In this document: one piece after another, positions 36,016 to 45,966 of the stretch | Layout of the letters: each line of letters opens with the position of its first letter | How positions within the stretch are numbered: position 1 is the stretch's first letter | DNA from: Roseomonas mucosa ATCC BAA-692 | Lineage (GTDB): Bacteria > Pseudomonadota > Alphaproteobacteria > Acetobacterales > Acetobacteraceae | Direction of reading: 5' to 3' | Assembly: GCF_000622225.1 (NCBI RefSeq) | Contig: NZ_JHWD01000007.1 | Span: 124,001 to 188,000, forward strand | DNA length: 64,000 nucleotides | Program-made: the position numbers and the translations under genes | Notes under the pieces: generated by a model | Databases searched by the model: none | The model's input: only the letters and a program-made list of their open reading frames with translations | Told to the model about the DNA's origin: nothing

Positions 36016-36740
36016 CGACCAGCCACCTGTCCATCCGGGACCTGCCGAGCCCGAACCAGGACGACCGGCCGGACGGCATGCCGGTGGACATGCTGATCCT
36101 CCACTATACGGACATGGAAAGCGGCGCGGCCGCCATCGCGCGGCTGCGCGACCCGGTGGCCAGGGTCTCCTCCCACTATGTGGTGGAGGAGGACGGAAGC
36201 ATCTTCCGCCTGGTGCCGGAACATCGTCGCGCCTTCCATGCCGGCATCTCGCACTGGCGCGGGCACGATACGCTGAACGGCCGCTCGATCGGGGTCGAGG
36301 TGGTCAACCCCGGCCATTCCTGCGGCTACCGCCCCTTCCCCGCGCTCCAGATGGCCGCCCTCTGCGACCTCTGCCTGGACATCCTCGCTCGCTGGCCCAT
36401 CCCGGCCCGCAACGTGGTCGGCCATTCCGACGTGGCGCCGGACCGCAAGATCGACCCGGGCGAGCTTTTCGACTGGCAGGGCCTCGCGGCCAACGGCGTC
36501 GGCCTCTGGCCCGCCGGCGTATACGGCCATTCCACCCGGCCAGCCGGCGACGGCATCGCCCGCGCCCTGCCGCTCCTCCAGGCCATCGGCTATCCGGTGG
36601 ACCCGGGACGCCCGGAGATCGTCCTCTCCGCCTTCCAGCGCCATTGGCGGCAGGAAACCGTTTCGGGGGAGGCCGACTCGGGCACCCTCGCCCGCATCGA
36701 GGCCGTCGCGGCACTCTGCGGCATCGCGTCCGGGAACTGA
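36012..36740 (+). CDS. ampD: N-acetylmuramoyl-L-alanine amidase (AmpD/amidase_2)
   Basis: 242 residues. The amidase_2 fold is visible: His31 in MLILHYTDM as first zinc ligand, HAGISHWRGHDTLNGRSIGVEVVNPG, and a second His138 in VVGHSDVAPDRKIDPGELFDW with the acid-containing DPG loop. It hydrolyses the bond between MurNAc (or anhydro-MurNAc) and L-alanine in peptidoglycan turnover. A C-terminal winged region (YPVDPG to RHWRQE) resembles the peptidoglycan-binding-like tail of some AmpD homologues. I used the TTG at 36012, which overlaps the djlA stop; ATG at 36078 would remove part of the first strand. No signal peptide, so it is probably cytoplasmic. Confidence 0.88.
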   Translation: MTTSHLSIRDLPSPNQDDRPDGMPVDMLILHYTDMESGAAAIARLRDPVARVSSHYVVEEDGSIFRLVPEHRRAFHAGISHWRGHDTLNGRSIGVEVVNPGHSCGYRPFPALQMAALCDLCLDILARWPIPARNVVGHSDVAPDRKIDPGELFDWQGLAANGVGLWPAGVYGHSTRPAGDGIARALPLLQAIGYPVDPGRPEIVLSAFQRHWRQETVSGEADSGTLARIEAVAALCGIASGN

Positions 36741-36807
36741 CCGCCCGAAGCTGGAGCGGAAGAGGCCGGACGGTGAAAGCCGTCCCGGATTGCGTCGCCA
36801 CTCCCGC

Positions 36808-36836
36808 TTGCTTCGATTCGCCGGAAGCCCCATACC
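36808..36836 (+). promoter_or_regulatory. Promoter of rnpB
   Basis: TTGCTT (36808-36813) and CATACC (36831-36836), spacer 17 nt. The predicted start falls about 7 nt downstream, exactly where the RNase P RNA P1 helix begins (36843). Confidence 0.6.
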
Positions 36837-36842
36837 CCGCCC

Positions 36843-37274
<432 letters not shown>

Positions 37275-37319
37275 CCCTCCTCCCTTCAATCACCCGCATA
37301 AGTTGTTGTTTCGCTGGGT

Positions 37320-37356
37320 CGGAGCTTGAAGCAAGCTCCGCAAACCCCTGTTTTTT
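37320..37356 (+). terminator. rnpB terminator
   Basis: Perfect 9-bp stem CGGAGCTTG (37320-37328) with CAAGCTCCG (37332-37340), 3-nt loop, followed 10 nt later by a run of six T (37351-37356). Confidence 0.65.
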
Positions 37357-37476
37357 CATGTGTCACGCCTGCAACACTACCCCTTAACCACGCACCATCT
37401 CGTGCAGGGCTCGTCTTCGTCCTTGGCGGGACTCCATCGCCCATGATATCCCGTGTCATCCCGTGAGGCTCAGATC

Positions 37477-37494
37477 CTGAGGGGGGCTGAGGGG
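37477..37494 (+). promoter_or_regulatory. Candidate MraZ-binding repeats
   Basis: CTGAGGGG occurs at 37477-37484 and 37487-37494, exactly 10 bp apart, with weaker TGCGGGTG and TGGTCGGG units further along. MraZ represses dcw operons through phased G-rich direct repeats, so these sites 130-150 nt before mraZ are good candidates. Confidence 0.4.
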
Positions 37495-37626
37495 CCTGCG
37501 GGTGGTCGGGCGAGCCGGTGGGATCGGGGGGTCCCGCCGGCCGCTGTCCCGATCGGATCAGGGGGATGGCCGGTTCGCGCCTGCGCCGTTCCTGGAACCC
37601 TTGGGGGAGGGGGATGATCGACGCGC

Positions 37627-38121
37627 ATGTCCCTCTTCCTGGGCACCATCACCAACAAGCTGGACAAGAAGGGGCGCGTCTCCATTCCGGCCCCGTACCG
37701 CTCGTTGATGGCCCGGCTGGGCGTCGAGGAGCTGATCCTGCGCCCCTATCACCTAGACCCCTGCGTCGAGGGCTGGCCGCAGAGCGCCTTCGAGCAGTAT
37801 TCCGCCGACGCACAGCCGGCCGATCCCTTCGAGGACCCGCAGGACGACCTGTTGCTGACCCTTTTTTCCCAGGCCGAGAGCATTCGACCGGATTCCGAGG
37901 GGCGCGTGGTGCTGAGCGAGGCACTGATCGCCTATGCCAACCTCAGCGAGAGCGTGGCCTTCGCCGGGCTGGGCAAGAAGTTCCAGATCTGGGAGCCCAA
38001 CACGCTGAAGGAACGCCAGACCGCCGCCATGAAGGCGCGGCAGGAGAAGCAGCGCGCCCGCGAGGCCCTGCAGACCGCCCTGGGCATCGACGGCCGCCGC
38101 GCCGGCAGGGACGAGGCATGA
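37627..38121 (+). CDS. mraZ: Transcriptional regulator MraZ
   Basis: 164 residues, two SpoVT-AbrB-type swapped-hairpin domains: [21 protein letters not shown] near the N-terminus and [19 protein letters not shown] at about residues 78-99. MraZ forms rings and represses the division and cell-wall (dcw) operon, of which it is the first gene, through repeats in its promoter. The C-terminus is a charged, Arg/Gln/Ala-rich helix of about 30 residues. ATG 37627 matches the family start; GGGGGAGGGGG lies about 13 nt upstream. Its stop overlaps the rsmH start (ATGA). Confidence 0.96.
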   Translation: MSLFLGTITNKLDKKGRVSIPAPYRSLMARLGVEELILRPYHLDPCVEGWPQSAFEQYSADAQPADPFEDPQDDLLLTLFSQAESIRPDSEGRVVLSEALIAYANLSESVAFAGLGKKFQIWEPNTLKERQTAAMKARQEKQRAREALQTALGIDGRRAGRDEA

Positions 38122-39077
38122 GCGACGGCCTCGACTTCACCCGGCGCCAGGGCCATGCCCCGGTGATGCTGCGGGAGGTGCTGGACAGCCTCGCCCCGCG
38201 CGATGGCGGCCACTATCTCGACGGCACCTTCGGCGGCGGCGGCTACACCGCCGCGATCCTGGAGTCCGCGGACTGCACCGTCTGGGCAGTGGACCGCGAC
38301 CCGGACGCGATCGCCCGCGGCGCCGCCCTGGCGGAGCGCTTCGCCGGCCGCCTGCGCCTGATCCCCGGCCGCTTCGGCGACCTCGCCGCGCTGGCCACGG
38401 AGCATGGCATCCCGCCGCTGGACGGCGTGGTCTTCGACCTCGGCGTCTCCTCCTTCCAGCTCGACGAGGCCGGGCGCGGCTTCTCCTTCCGCGCCGAGGG
38501 GCCGCTCGACATGCGGATGGAGCGCGAAGGCCCCTCGGCCGCCGATCTCGTGAACACCCTGCCGGAGCGCGAGCTGGCCGACATCCTCTGGCAGCTCGGC
38601 GAGGAGCGGCATTCCCGCCGCGTCGCCCGCGCCATCGTCGCCGCCCGGGCCGAGGCGCCCATCGCCACCACGCTGCGCCTGGCCGAGATCGTGCGCGGCG
38701 CCGTGCCGCGCGATCCGTCGGGGATCGATGGCGCCACCCGCTCCTTCCAGGCGCTGCGCCTGAAGGTGAACGACGAGCTGGGCGAGGTGGAGCGCGGCCT
38801 GGCCGCCGGTGCCGAGGCCCTGGCCCCGGGCGGGCGTCTCGTCGTCGTCGCCTTCCACTCGCTGGAGGACCGGATCGTGAAGCGCTTCCTGCGCGACGCC
38901 AGCGGCCGCACGCCCGCCGCCTCCCGGCACGATCCCGCCGCCCTCCGCCCCCGGACGGAGGCCCAGCGCTTCCGGCTGCTGACCAATTCCGCCCTCCGCC
39001 CCGAGGCGGAGGAGACCCGTTCCAACCCGCGCGCGCGCTCCGCGAGGCTGCGCGCCATGGAGAGGCTTGCCCCATGA
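38118..39077 (+). CDS. rsmH: 16S rRNA (cytosine1402-N4)-methyltransferase RsmH
   Basis: 319 residues. SAM-dependent enzyme that methylates N4 of C1402 in the 30S P site. It opens with [16 protein letters not shown] and has the SAM motif [49 protein letters not shown] with [23 protein letters not shown] and [17 protein letters not shown]. Length fits the family. It overlaps mraZ and ftsL by 4 nt on each side. Confidence 0.97.
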   Translation: MSDGLDFTRRQGHAPVMLREVLDSLAPRDGGHYLDGTFGGGGYTAAILESADCTVWAVDRDPDAIARGAALAERFAGRLRLIPGRFGDLAALATEHGIPPLDGVVFDLGVSSFQLDEAGRGFSFRAEGPLDMRMEREGPSAADLVNTLPERELADILWQLGEERHSRRVARAIVAARAEAPIATTLRLAEIVRGAVPRDPSGIDGATRSFQALRLKVNDELGEVERGLAAGAEALAPGGRLVVVAFHSLEDRIVKRFLRDASGRTPAASRHDPAALRPRTEAQRFRLLTNSALRPEAEETRSNPRARSARLRAMERLAP

Positions 39078-39967
39078 TACGCCCGCTGACGCTGCTCACT
39101 CTTCTCGCCGCCAGCGGGGCGGGACTGCATCTGTACAAGGTGAAGCACGAGGTCGCCCTGCTCGACCGCGAGCTGGCCCAGATCCAGGCGCAGACCGAGG
39201 CCGCCAAGGCCCGCACCGGCATCCTGAAGGCGGAGTGGCAGCTCCTGAACGAGCCCGAGCGCCTGCGCCGGAACGTCGAGCAGTACCTGCCGCTCGAAAC
39301 CATGCAGCCCGGCCAGTTCATCCGCGCCGCCGACATCGACAAGCGCCTGCCGCAGGCCGTGGCCTTCGCCGGGCCGCGCAACCTCTTCGCCGTGCCGGCC
39401 GACACCGCTGTGGCGGCCGCCGAGACGGCCGGGCAGGACGAGGCGGCGCCGGCCGCCGCCGCTTCCGCCGCGCCAGTCGCGTTGGCCTCCGCCGCGGCCA
39501 CGGCCGCCCTGGCGGTGCGCGCCGCCGAGGCCACGCCATCCGCCCGGAGCAGCGAGCCCGCCTCGCCGGTCAAGACGGCCGAGAGCCCGGCCCGCACCAG
39601 CCCGCGCAAGACCGAGACGGCCGAACGCCCCGCGCGCCGCGAGACGGAACCCGCGCGCCGCGAGCTGGCGCGCCATGCCGAGCCCGCGCCCCGCGTCCTG
39701 GAAGCGGTGGAGCGCCGCGAGCAGACGCCGCGCGCCGTGCCGGTGGCCGCCCGGCCCGCTCCGGTTCCGCCGCCCCGTCCGGTCGCGCCGCAGATCGCCC
39801 AGGCCGCTCCCATCCCGAGCCAGGGCCGCCCGCTCTACCGCCCCGCCATGGCTGCGCCGGCGGCCCCTGTCCCCGGTGCCTCCGCCCTGGGCGGCGTGCG
39901 CAGCATGCTCGCCCCGCCGGTGCCGCTGGCGCCGCCCGTGCCCGTCGCCTCCGCCGCCACGCGATGA
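39074..39967 (+). CDS. ftsL: Cell division protein FtsL-like, with extended Ala/Pro tail
   Basis: 297 residues. One N-terminal membrane helix (about 4-20) and a coiled coil (about 24-60, [41 protein letters not shown]) give the FtsL pattern, with the conserved [12 protein letters not shown] motif. FtsL joins FtsB and FtsQ to activate FtsI/FtsW. Ordinary FtsL proteins are about 90-130 residues; here residues about 110-297 are an Ala/Pro/Glu/Arg-rich, probably disordered periplasmic tail. Position between rsmH and ftsI, with 4-nt overlaps on both sides, is the normal ftsL slot. Confidence 0.88.
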   Translation: MIRPLTLLTLLAASGAGLHLYKVKHEVALLDRELAQIQAQTEAAKARTGILKAEWQLLNEPERLRRNVEQYLPLETMQPGQFIRAADIDKRLPQAVAFAGPRNLFAVPADTAVAAAETAGQDEAAPAAAASAAPVALASAAATAALAVRAAEATPSARSSEPASPVKTAESPARTSPRKTETAERPARRETEPARRELARHAEPAPRVLEAVERREQTPRAVPVAARPAPVPPPRPVAPQIAQAAPIPSQGRPLYRPAMAAPAAPVPGASALGGVRSMLAPPVPLAPPVPVASAATR

Positions 39968-41964
39968 ACCCGCCCCGCGCCCCGAAGGCCTACGACGCCC
40001 CGCCGCTGCTCCATACCCGTGCGCGGGTGGAAGGCCGGAACCCCGGCGGGCATGGCGGCACGGGTGGCCGCGGGCGCGGCTCGCAGCCGGACCTCGCCCG
40101 CCGTGCCGCGCTGGAACGCTCGCGCGGCCGGCTGGTGATCACCGCGCTGGGCTTCGGCCTGCTCTTCGCGGCGGTGGGCGCCAAGCTCACCCTGGCCACG
40201 CTGATCGACCCGCGCGAGCCGCGGCGGATCGCCATGCGCCCCAATACCGGCGCACCCGTGGCCACCGCCGCCTCGCGCGCCCCGATCACTGACCGCAACG
40301 GGGAGATCCTGGCCGTCTCCCTGCCGGTGACGGAGCTGGTCGCCAACCCGAGGGTGATCGACAACCCGGCCGATGTCGCCGACAAGCTGATCAGGATCCT
40401 GCCGCAGATGGAGCGCGACAAGCTGGTCGCGCGGCTGTCGGGCGACCGCCAGTTCGTCTACATCGCCCGCGCCCTGACGCCGCGGCAGACCCAGGCGGTG
40501 AACGACCTCGGCGTGGCCGGGCTGGAGTTCCACACCTCCGAGCGCCGCTACTATCCGCAGGGACGCGCCGCCGTGCACGTGCTCGGCAACGTGGACGTGG
40601 ACAACGAGGGCGTCTCCGGCGTCGAGCGCTTCTTCAACGAGCGGCTGCGCCTGAAGCCCGAGGAGGAGCTGCGCCTTTCCCTCGACGTGCGCGCCCAGGT
40701 GGCGATGCGCGATTCGCTGCAGCAGGCGATCAACGACTTCAACGGCATCGGCGGCACCGCGATCCTGGAGGATGTCCGCACCGGCGAGATCATCACCATG
40801 ATCTCGCTGCCGGACTACGATGCCGGCGACATCGGCGGCGCCACGCCGGAGCAGCGCTTCAACCGCGCGACCGTCGGCACCTACGAGCCCGGCTCGACCT
40901 TCAAGCTGCTCACCGCTTCGATGGCGCTGGAAAGCGGCACGAGCAACATCTACAGCAGCTTCGACGCCAGGAACCCGCTTCGCATCGGCCGCTTCACGAT
41001 CCGGGACTTCCAGGGCAAGAACCGCGTCCTCTCCTTTCCCGAGGTCCTCGCCTACTCCTCCAACCTCGGCGCCGCCCGCATGGCCTGGGCCGCCGGGCCG
41101 CAGCGGCAGCGCGACTTCCTGCTGCGCATGAACATGCTCTCGAAGCTGCACCTGGAGTTGCCCGAGCTCGCCACGCCGCTGGCGCCCCCGGCCTCGCTGT
41201 GGAAGGAGGCGAGCACCTACACCATCGCTTTCGGCCAGGGCATCAGCGTCACGCCGCTGCACGTGGTCAACGCCATCTCCACCATCGCCAATGGCGGCAT
41301 CCTGCGGCAGCCGACCCTCGTGGCGCAGCCGCCGGGGGTGGAGCGCCCGGGCACGCGCGTGATCTCGGAAGCCACCACCGCCATCGTGCGCAAGCTGATG
41401 CGCCTCGTGGTGACGGACGGCTTCGGCAAGACCGCCGAGGTCCCCGGCTACTTCCCCGGCGGCAAGACCGGCACGGCGCAGAAGGCCGGCGCGCATGGCG
41501 GCTACGTCCAGGGCAAGCGCATCGCCGCCTTCGTCGCCGCCTTCCCGATGCAGGCGCCGCGCTACGCGATCTACATGATGATCGACGAGCCGAAGCCGAA
41601 CGCGAAGAGCTACGGCTACGCCACCGCCGGCTGGGTCGCAGCGCCCGCCGCCGGCCGCGCCATCGCCCGCGTCGCGCCGATCCTGGGCATGGTGCCGGAC
41701 GATCCCAAGGACCCGGCGATCAACCAGGCGCTCTACATCCCGCTGCAGCCCGGCCGTGGTCCTGCGCCTTCCGCGCCGGCGGCGAGCAAGCCCGCCCAGG
41801 CTTCCGTGCCCGCCACCACCCGCCCGGCCTCGACCCCGATGCGCGCCACGCCGCCGCCGGCCACCACCACGCCGCCCGGCACGCCGGAACACCCCGCGCG
41901 CGGCCCGCTGCGCGTCACCGATGCCAGCGACTGGCGCAACGCGGAGGCGTCGCCGCCACGATGA
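39964..41964 (+). CDS. ftsI: Septal peptidoglycan transpeptidase FtsI (PBP3)
   Basis: 666 residues. A cytoplasmic Gly/Arg-rich N-terminus precedes one membrane helix (about 60-80), the PBP dimerisation domain, and the transpeptidase domain. Active-site Ser311 is in EPGSTFKLLTA (SxxK), SxN is in AYSSNLGAARM, and KTG is at Lys501 in PGGKTGTAQKAG. The enzyme cross-links septal peptidoglycan with FtsW. The last 75 residues are a Pro/Ala/Thr-rich tail. The gene overlaps ftsL and murE by 4 nt each. Confidence 0.97.
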   Translation: MNPPRAPKAYDAPPLLHTRARVEGRNPGGHGGTGGRGRGSQPDLARRAALERSRGRLVITALGFGLLFAAVGAKLTLATLIDPREPRRIAMRPNTGAPVATAASRAPITDRNGEILAVSLPVTELVANPRVIDNPADVADKLIRILPQMERDKLVARLSGDRQFVYIARALTPRQTQAVNDLGVAGLEFHTSERRYYPQGRAAVHVLGNVDVDNEGVSGVERFFNERLRLKPEEELRLSLDVRAQVAMRDSLQQAINDFNGIGGTAILEDVRTGEIITMISLPDYDAGDIGGATPEQRFNRATVGTYEPGSTFKLLTASMALESGTSNIYSSFDARNPLRIGRFTIRDFQGKNRVLSFPEVLAYSSNLGAARMAWAAGPQRQRDFLLRMNMLSKLHLELPELATPLAPPASLWKEASTYTIAFGQGISVTPLHVVNAISTIANGGILRQPTLVAQPPGVERPGTRVISEATTAIVRKLMRLVVTDGFGKTAEVPGYFPGGKTGTAQKAGAHGGYVQGKRIAAFVAAFPMQAPRYAIYMMIDEPKPNAKSYGYATAGWVAAPAAGRAIARVAPILGMVPDDPKDPAINQALYIPLQPGRGPAPSAPAASKPAQASVPATTRPASTPMRATPPPATTTPPGTPEHPARGPLRVTDASDWRNAEASPPR

Positions 41965-43478
41965 CGACCGCGACCGCCCCAGGGCATGGGGATGCCGCGA
42001 TCGCTCTCGACCGGCTCGCGCACACCATCGGCCTTTCCCTGCCGCCAGGCATATCCGGGACCACTGCCCGCATCGCCGGGGTGACCGCCGACAGCCGCGC
42101 CGTGGCGCCGGGCTTCCTGTTCGCCGCCCTGCCCGGCTCGCGCAGCGACGGGCGCGCCCATATCGGCGATGCGGTGGCGCGCGGCGCCGTTGCCGTGTTG
42201 GCGCCGGAAGGCACTGCCTGGCCGGAGGGCGTGCCCGCCCGCCCGCTCCTCGCCGCTCCGGACGCCCGCCGCGCCCTGTCGCTGGCCGCCGCCGCCTTCC
42301 ACGGCGCGCAGCCGGAGGTGCTGGTCGCCGTCACCGGCACCAACGGCAAGACCAGCACGGTCGATTTCCTCCGCCAGACCTGGACCCTGGCCGGCCGCCG
42401 CGCCGCCTCGCTCGGCACGCTGGGCCTTGTCGCGGAGGGCTTCCCGCCCGGCCCCTCGCTGACCACGCCGGACCCGGTGACGCTGCACGCCACGCTGGCG
42501 GAACTCGCCCGGAACGGCGTCACCCATGCGGCGATGGAGGCATCCTCGCACGGGCTCGACCAGCGGCGCCTGGACGGGGTCCGCCTCGCCGCGGCGGGCT
42601 TTTCCAACCTGACGCGCGACCATCTCGACTACCACGGCGGCATGGCGGGCTATCGCGCCGCCAAGCTGCGCCTCTTCGGGACCGTCCTGCCACCCGGCGC
42701 CCCGGCCGTGGCCAATGCCGACATGGAGCCGGAGACGCTGGCGGCCCTGCGGAACATCGCCCGCGACCGGGGCCTGCGCCTGCTCACCGTGGGCGAGGCC
42801 GGGCTGGACATCCGCCTGCTGCGCCACGCCCCCCTGCCCGAGGGCCAGGCGCTGGAGATCGACGTCTTCGGCCGCCGCGCCAACCTCACCCTGCCCCTTC
42901 CGGGCCGCTACCAGGCCGACAACCTGCTGATGGCCCTCGCCCTCGCCGTGGCCACCGGGATCGATGCGGAACGGGCCATGCCGCTGCTGGAACGGCTGCG
43001 CGGCGTGCGCGGCCGCATGGAGCTCGCCGCCCGCCTCGCCAACGGCGCCGCCGTCTATGTGGACTATGCCCATACCCCGGACGCGCTGGAGCGCCTGCTC
43101 GCCGCGCTGCGCCCGCATGTCGGACCGGGCGGGCGGCTGCATGTGGTCTTCGGCGCCGGCGGCGACCGCGACCCGGGCAAGCGCCCGCTGATGGGCGCGG
43201 CCTGCGCCCGCTTCGCCGACCGCTGCTGGGTGACCGACGACAATCCCCGCTCCGAGAACCCCGCCGCCATCCGCGCCGCCGTGCTCGCCGCCTGTCCCGG
43301 CGGCATCGACGCGGGCGACCGCGCCGCGGCCATCGCGGCCGCCCTGGAGGACCTGCGCCCTGGCGACGTGCTGGCCGTGGCCGGCAAGGGACACGAGAGC
43401 GGACAGACCATCGCGGGCGTGACCACGCCCTTCGACGATGCCGGGGTGGTGCGCCGCCTCGCGGGGGCGGCGGCATGA
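41961..43478 (+). CDS. murE: UDP-MurNAc-tripeptide synthetase MurE (meso-DAP adding)
   Basis: 505 residues. Cytoplasmic Mur ligase adding the third stem-peptide residue. Three domains: N-terminal UDP-binding (ITADSRAVAPGFLFAALPG region), central ATP-binding with ALVAVTGTNGKTSTVDF, and the C-terminal domain with VDYAHTPDALERLL and WVTDDNPRSENP. The DNPR tetrapeptide is the marker for meso-diaminopimelate rather than lysine. Start and stop overlap ftsI and murF by 4 nt. Confidence 0.97.
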   Translation: MTTATAPGHGDAAIALDRLAHTIGLSLPPGISGTTARIAGVTADSRAVAPGFLFAALPGSRSDGRAHIGDAVARGAVAVLAPEGTAWPEGVPARPLLAAPDARRALSLAAAAFHGAQPEVLVAVTGTNGKTSTVDFLRQTWTLAGRRAASLGTLGLVAEGFPPGPSLTTPDPVTLHATLAELARNGVTHAAMEASSHGLDQRRLDGVRLAAAGFSNLTRDHLDYHGGMAGYRAAKLRLFGTVLPPGAPAVANADMEPETLAALRNIARDRGLRLLTVGEAGLDIRLLRHAPLPEGQALEIDVFGRRANLTLPLPGRYQADNLLMALALAVATGIDAERAMPLLERLRGVRGRMELAARLANGAAVYVDYAHTPDALERLLAALRPHVGPGGRLHVVFGAGGDRDPGKRPLMGAACARFADRCWVTDDNPRSENPAAIRAAVLAACPGGIDAGDRAAAIAAALEDLRPGDVLAVAGKGHESGQTIAGVTTPFDDAGVVRRLAGAAA

Positions 43479-44881
43479 CCGGCACCCCACTCTGGAGCAG
43501 CGAGGAGCTGCGCGAGGCCACCGGGGGCAGCATCCCCGAGGGCATCGCCGCCACCGGCCTGTCGATCGACACCCGCAGCCTGCAGCCCGGCGACCTCTTC
43601 ATCGCGCTGCGCGACCAGCGCGACGGGCATGACTTCGTGGCCGCGGCCCTGGATTCCGGCGCCGCCGCCGCGATGGTGGACCGCCTGCCGCCGGAGGTGC
43701 CGGAGCAGGCGCCGCTGCTGCGCGTCGCGGACACGCTGGCCGGGCTCGCCGCCCTGGGCGCCGCCGCGCGGGCGCGCTCCACGGCCCGCTTCGCCGCTGT
43801 CACGGGAAGCGTGGGCAAGACCACGACCAAGGAGATGCTGCGCCAGGGCCTCGCCGCCCTGGCCCCCACCCATGCGGCAGTGGCCAGCTACAACAACCAC
43901 TGGGGCGTGCCGCTCACCCTGGCCCGCCAGCCGCGCGACGCCGCCTATGCGGTGATCGAGATCGGCATGAACAACCGGGGCGAGATCGCCCCCCTCGCCC
44001 GCCTCGCCCGGCCCGAGGTGGCGGTGATCACCATCATCGCCGCCGCCCATGTCGGGCATCTGGGCTCCGAAGCGGAGATCGCCGAGGAGAAGGCCGACAT
44101 CCTGGCCGGCATCGCCCCCGGCGGCACCGCCGTCTTCCCCGCCGACGGCCCGCATGCCGCGCGGCTGGCCGAACGCGCGCGCGAGGCCGGTGCCCGGCTG
44201 GTCAGCTTCGGCGAGGCGGAGAGGGCGGATATCCGCCTGCTCGACTGGCAGGGCACGGCCACCGGCTCCATCGCCCATCTGTCGCTGCACGGCATGCGGC
44301 TCGGGCTGAAGCTGCCCGTCCCCGGCCGCCACATGGCGCTGAACGCCCTGGCCGCCCTGGGCGCGGCCGAGGCGCTGGGGGCCGATCCGGTGCGCTTCCT
44401 GGCCGCGCTGGAGGGCTTCTCCCCCACCGCCGGGCGGGGCCAGCGCCAGGCGATCCCGCTGGAGGAGGGCGGCGAGTTCCTCCTCCTGGACGAAAGCTAC
44501 AACGCCAACACCGCTTCGGTCGCCGCCGCCCTGGCCGTGCTGGCCGCCCAGCCCACCCCGCCCCCGGGGCGCCGCATCGCCGTGCTCGGCGACATGCTGG
44601 AACTCGGAGAACACGGGCCAGACCTGCACAGATCCCTTGCCCCGGCGGCGGCGGCGGCGGCCGACCTCGTGTATTGCTGCGGCCCGCTGATGCGCGGGCT
44701 TTTCGAGGCCCTCCCCCCGGGGAAGCGCGGCGCGCATGCCCCGGATTCCGCGAGCCTTGCTCCGGTCCTGGCCAGTGCGGTGCGCGGCGGCGACGCGGTG
44801 ATGGTGAAAGGTTCGCTCGGCAGCCGCATGGCGACAGTGGTCGCGGCGCTGAAGGGCAGACGGAAGGAAGTTCCTGCGTGA
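43475..44881 (+). CDS. murF: UDP-MurNAc-tripeptide:D-Ala-D-Ala ligase MurF
   Basis: 468 residues. It adds D-Ala-D-Ala to complete the UDP-MurNAc-pentapeptide. Seen are [17 protein letters not shown], the ATP loop [43 protein letters not shown] and the MurF-specific [17 protein letters not shown], plus [17 protein letters not shown]. It overlaps murE and mraY by 4 nt. It supplies the substrate for MraY, encoded next. Confidence 0.97.
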   Translation: MTGTPLWSSEELREATGGSIPEGIAATGLSIDTRSLQPGDLFIALRDQRDGHDFVAAALDSGAAAAMVDRLPPEVPEQAPLLRVADTLAGLAALGAAARARSTARFAAVTGSVGKTTTKEMLRQGLAALAPTHAAVASYNNHWGVPLTLARQPRDAAYAVIEIGMNNRGEIAPLARLARPEVAVITIIAAAHVGHLGSEAEIAEEKADILAGIAPGGTAVFPADGPHAARLAERAREAGARLVSFGEAERADIRLLDWQGTATGSIAHLSLHGMRLGLKLPVPGRHMALNALAALGAAEALGADPVRFLAALEGFSPTAGRGQRQAIPLEEGGEFLLLDESYNANTASVAAALAVLAAQPTPPPGRRIAVLGDMLELGEHGPDLHRSLAPAAAAAADLVYCCGPLMRGLFEALPPGKRGAHAPDSASLAPVLASAVRGGDAVMVKGSLGSRMATVVAALKGRRKEVPA

Positions 44882-45966
44882 TCTACAACCTCGTCACACC
44901 CTTCGGCGAGCAGTTCCTCCTGTTCAATCTCATCCGCTACACGACCTTCCGTGCCGGCGCCGCCTGCCTGACGGCGCTGCTGGTCTCCATGGTCTTCGGG
45001 CCGGCGGTGATCCGCTGGCTGCGCACCTTCCAGCGTGGCGGCCAGCCGATCCGCACGGACGGCCCGGAGCGCCACCTGGTCGAGAAGAAAGGTACGCCCA
45101 CCATGGGCGGCGTGCTGATCCTGATGAGCCTGGGCATCGCCACCCTGCTCTGGGCCGACCTGCGCTCGGGCATCGTCTGGGCGGTGCTGCTGATCACCAT
45201 GGGCTATGGGGCGCTGGGCTTCTGGGACGACTGGCTGAAGGTCACCAAGCGCAACACCAAGGGCGTTTCCGGCCGCATGAAGCTGCTGGTCCAGGGTGGG
45301 CTCGGCCTCCTCGCCGCCCTCTGGATCACCTGGCTGATGCCCTACAATCTCCAGGGCGCGCTGGCCGTCCCCTTCCTGAAGGACGTCCTGCTCCAGCTCG
45401 GCCTGTTCTTCCCCATCGTCGGGATGCTGGTGATGATGGGCGCCTCCAACGCGGTGAACCTCACCGACGGGCTGGACGGGTTGGCCATCGTGCCGGTGAT
45501 GATCGCGGCCGGCGTCTTCGCCCTGATCACCTACCTCGTCGGCAACCACATCTTCGCCGACTACCTGCAGCTCAACTTCGTGCCCGGCACCGGGGAGCTC
45601 GCGATCTTCCTGGCCGGACTGATCGGCGCCGGGCTTGGCTTCCTCTGGTTCAACGCACCGCCCGCCGCGGTCTTCATGGGCGATACCGGCTCGCTCGCCC
45701 TGGGCGGCGCGCTGGGGGGCGTGGCGGTGGCCACCAAGCACGAGATCGTGCTGGCCATCGTCGGCGGCGTCTTCGTGGTGGAGACGGTGAGCGTGATCAT
45801 CCAGGTCTTCTGGTACAAGCGCACCGGCCGCCGCGTCTTCCTCATGGCGCCCCTGCACCATCATTTCGAGAAGAAGGGCTGGGCCGAGCCTACGATCGTC
45901 ATCCGCTTCTGGATCGCCGCCATGGTCCTCGCCCTGGTCGGCCTCTCCACCCTGAAGATCCGGTGA
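44878..45966 (+). CDS. mraY: Phospho-MurNAc-pentapeptide transferase MraY
   Basis: 362 residues, about ten membrane helices. It transfers phospho-MurNAc-pentapeptide to undecaprenyl phosphate, making lipid I. Catalytic blocks are [65 protein letters not shown] and the HHH motif in [12 protein letters not shown]. The start is GTG 44878 overlapping the murF stop (GTGA), giving the usual [14 protein letters not shown]-terminus. Confidence 0.97.
   Translation: MIYNLVTPFGEQFLLFNLIRYTTFRAGAACLTALLVSMVFGPAVIRWLRTFQRGGQPIRTDGPERHLVEKKGTPTMGGVLILMSLGIATLLWADLRSGIVWAVLLITMGYGALGFWDDWLKVTKRNTKGVSGRMKLLVQGGLGLLAALWITWLMPYNLQGALAVPFLKDVLLQLGLFFPIVGMLVMMGASNAVNLTDGLDGLAIVPVMIAAGVFALITYLVGNHIFADYLQLNFVPGTGELAIFLAGLIGAGLGFLWFNAPPAAVFMGDTGSLALGGALGGVAVATKHEIVLAIVGGVFVVETVSVIIQVFWYKRTGRRVFLMAPLHHHFEKKGWAEPTIVIRFWIAAMVLALVGLSTLKIR

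Larger units (their letters stand above)
37275..37626. other. rnpB-mraZ intergenic region
   Basis: 352 nt without a gene. It holds the rnpB terminator, a single TTAACC (37384-37389, a possible CtrA half-site), the 10-bp phased TGAGGGG repeats and the dcw promoter region. I cannot place a sigma-70 promoter with confidence. Confidence 0.6.

Noticed and set aside
41756-43474. The upstream 573 codons of the open frame that ends in murF
   Set aside because: They are the antiphase of ftsI and murE; murF homology starts at the ATG at 43475.
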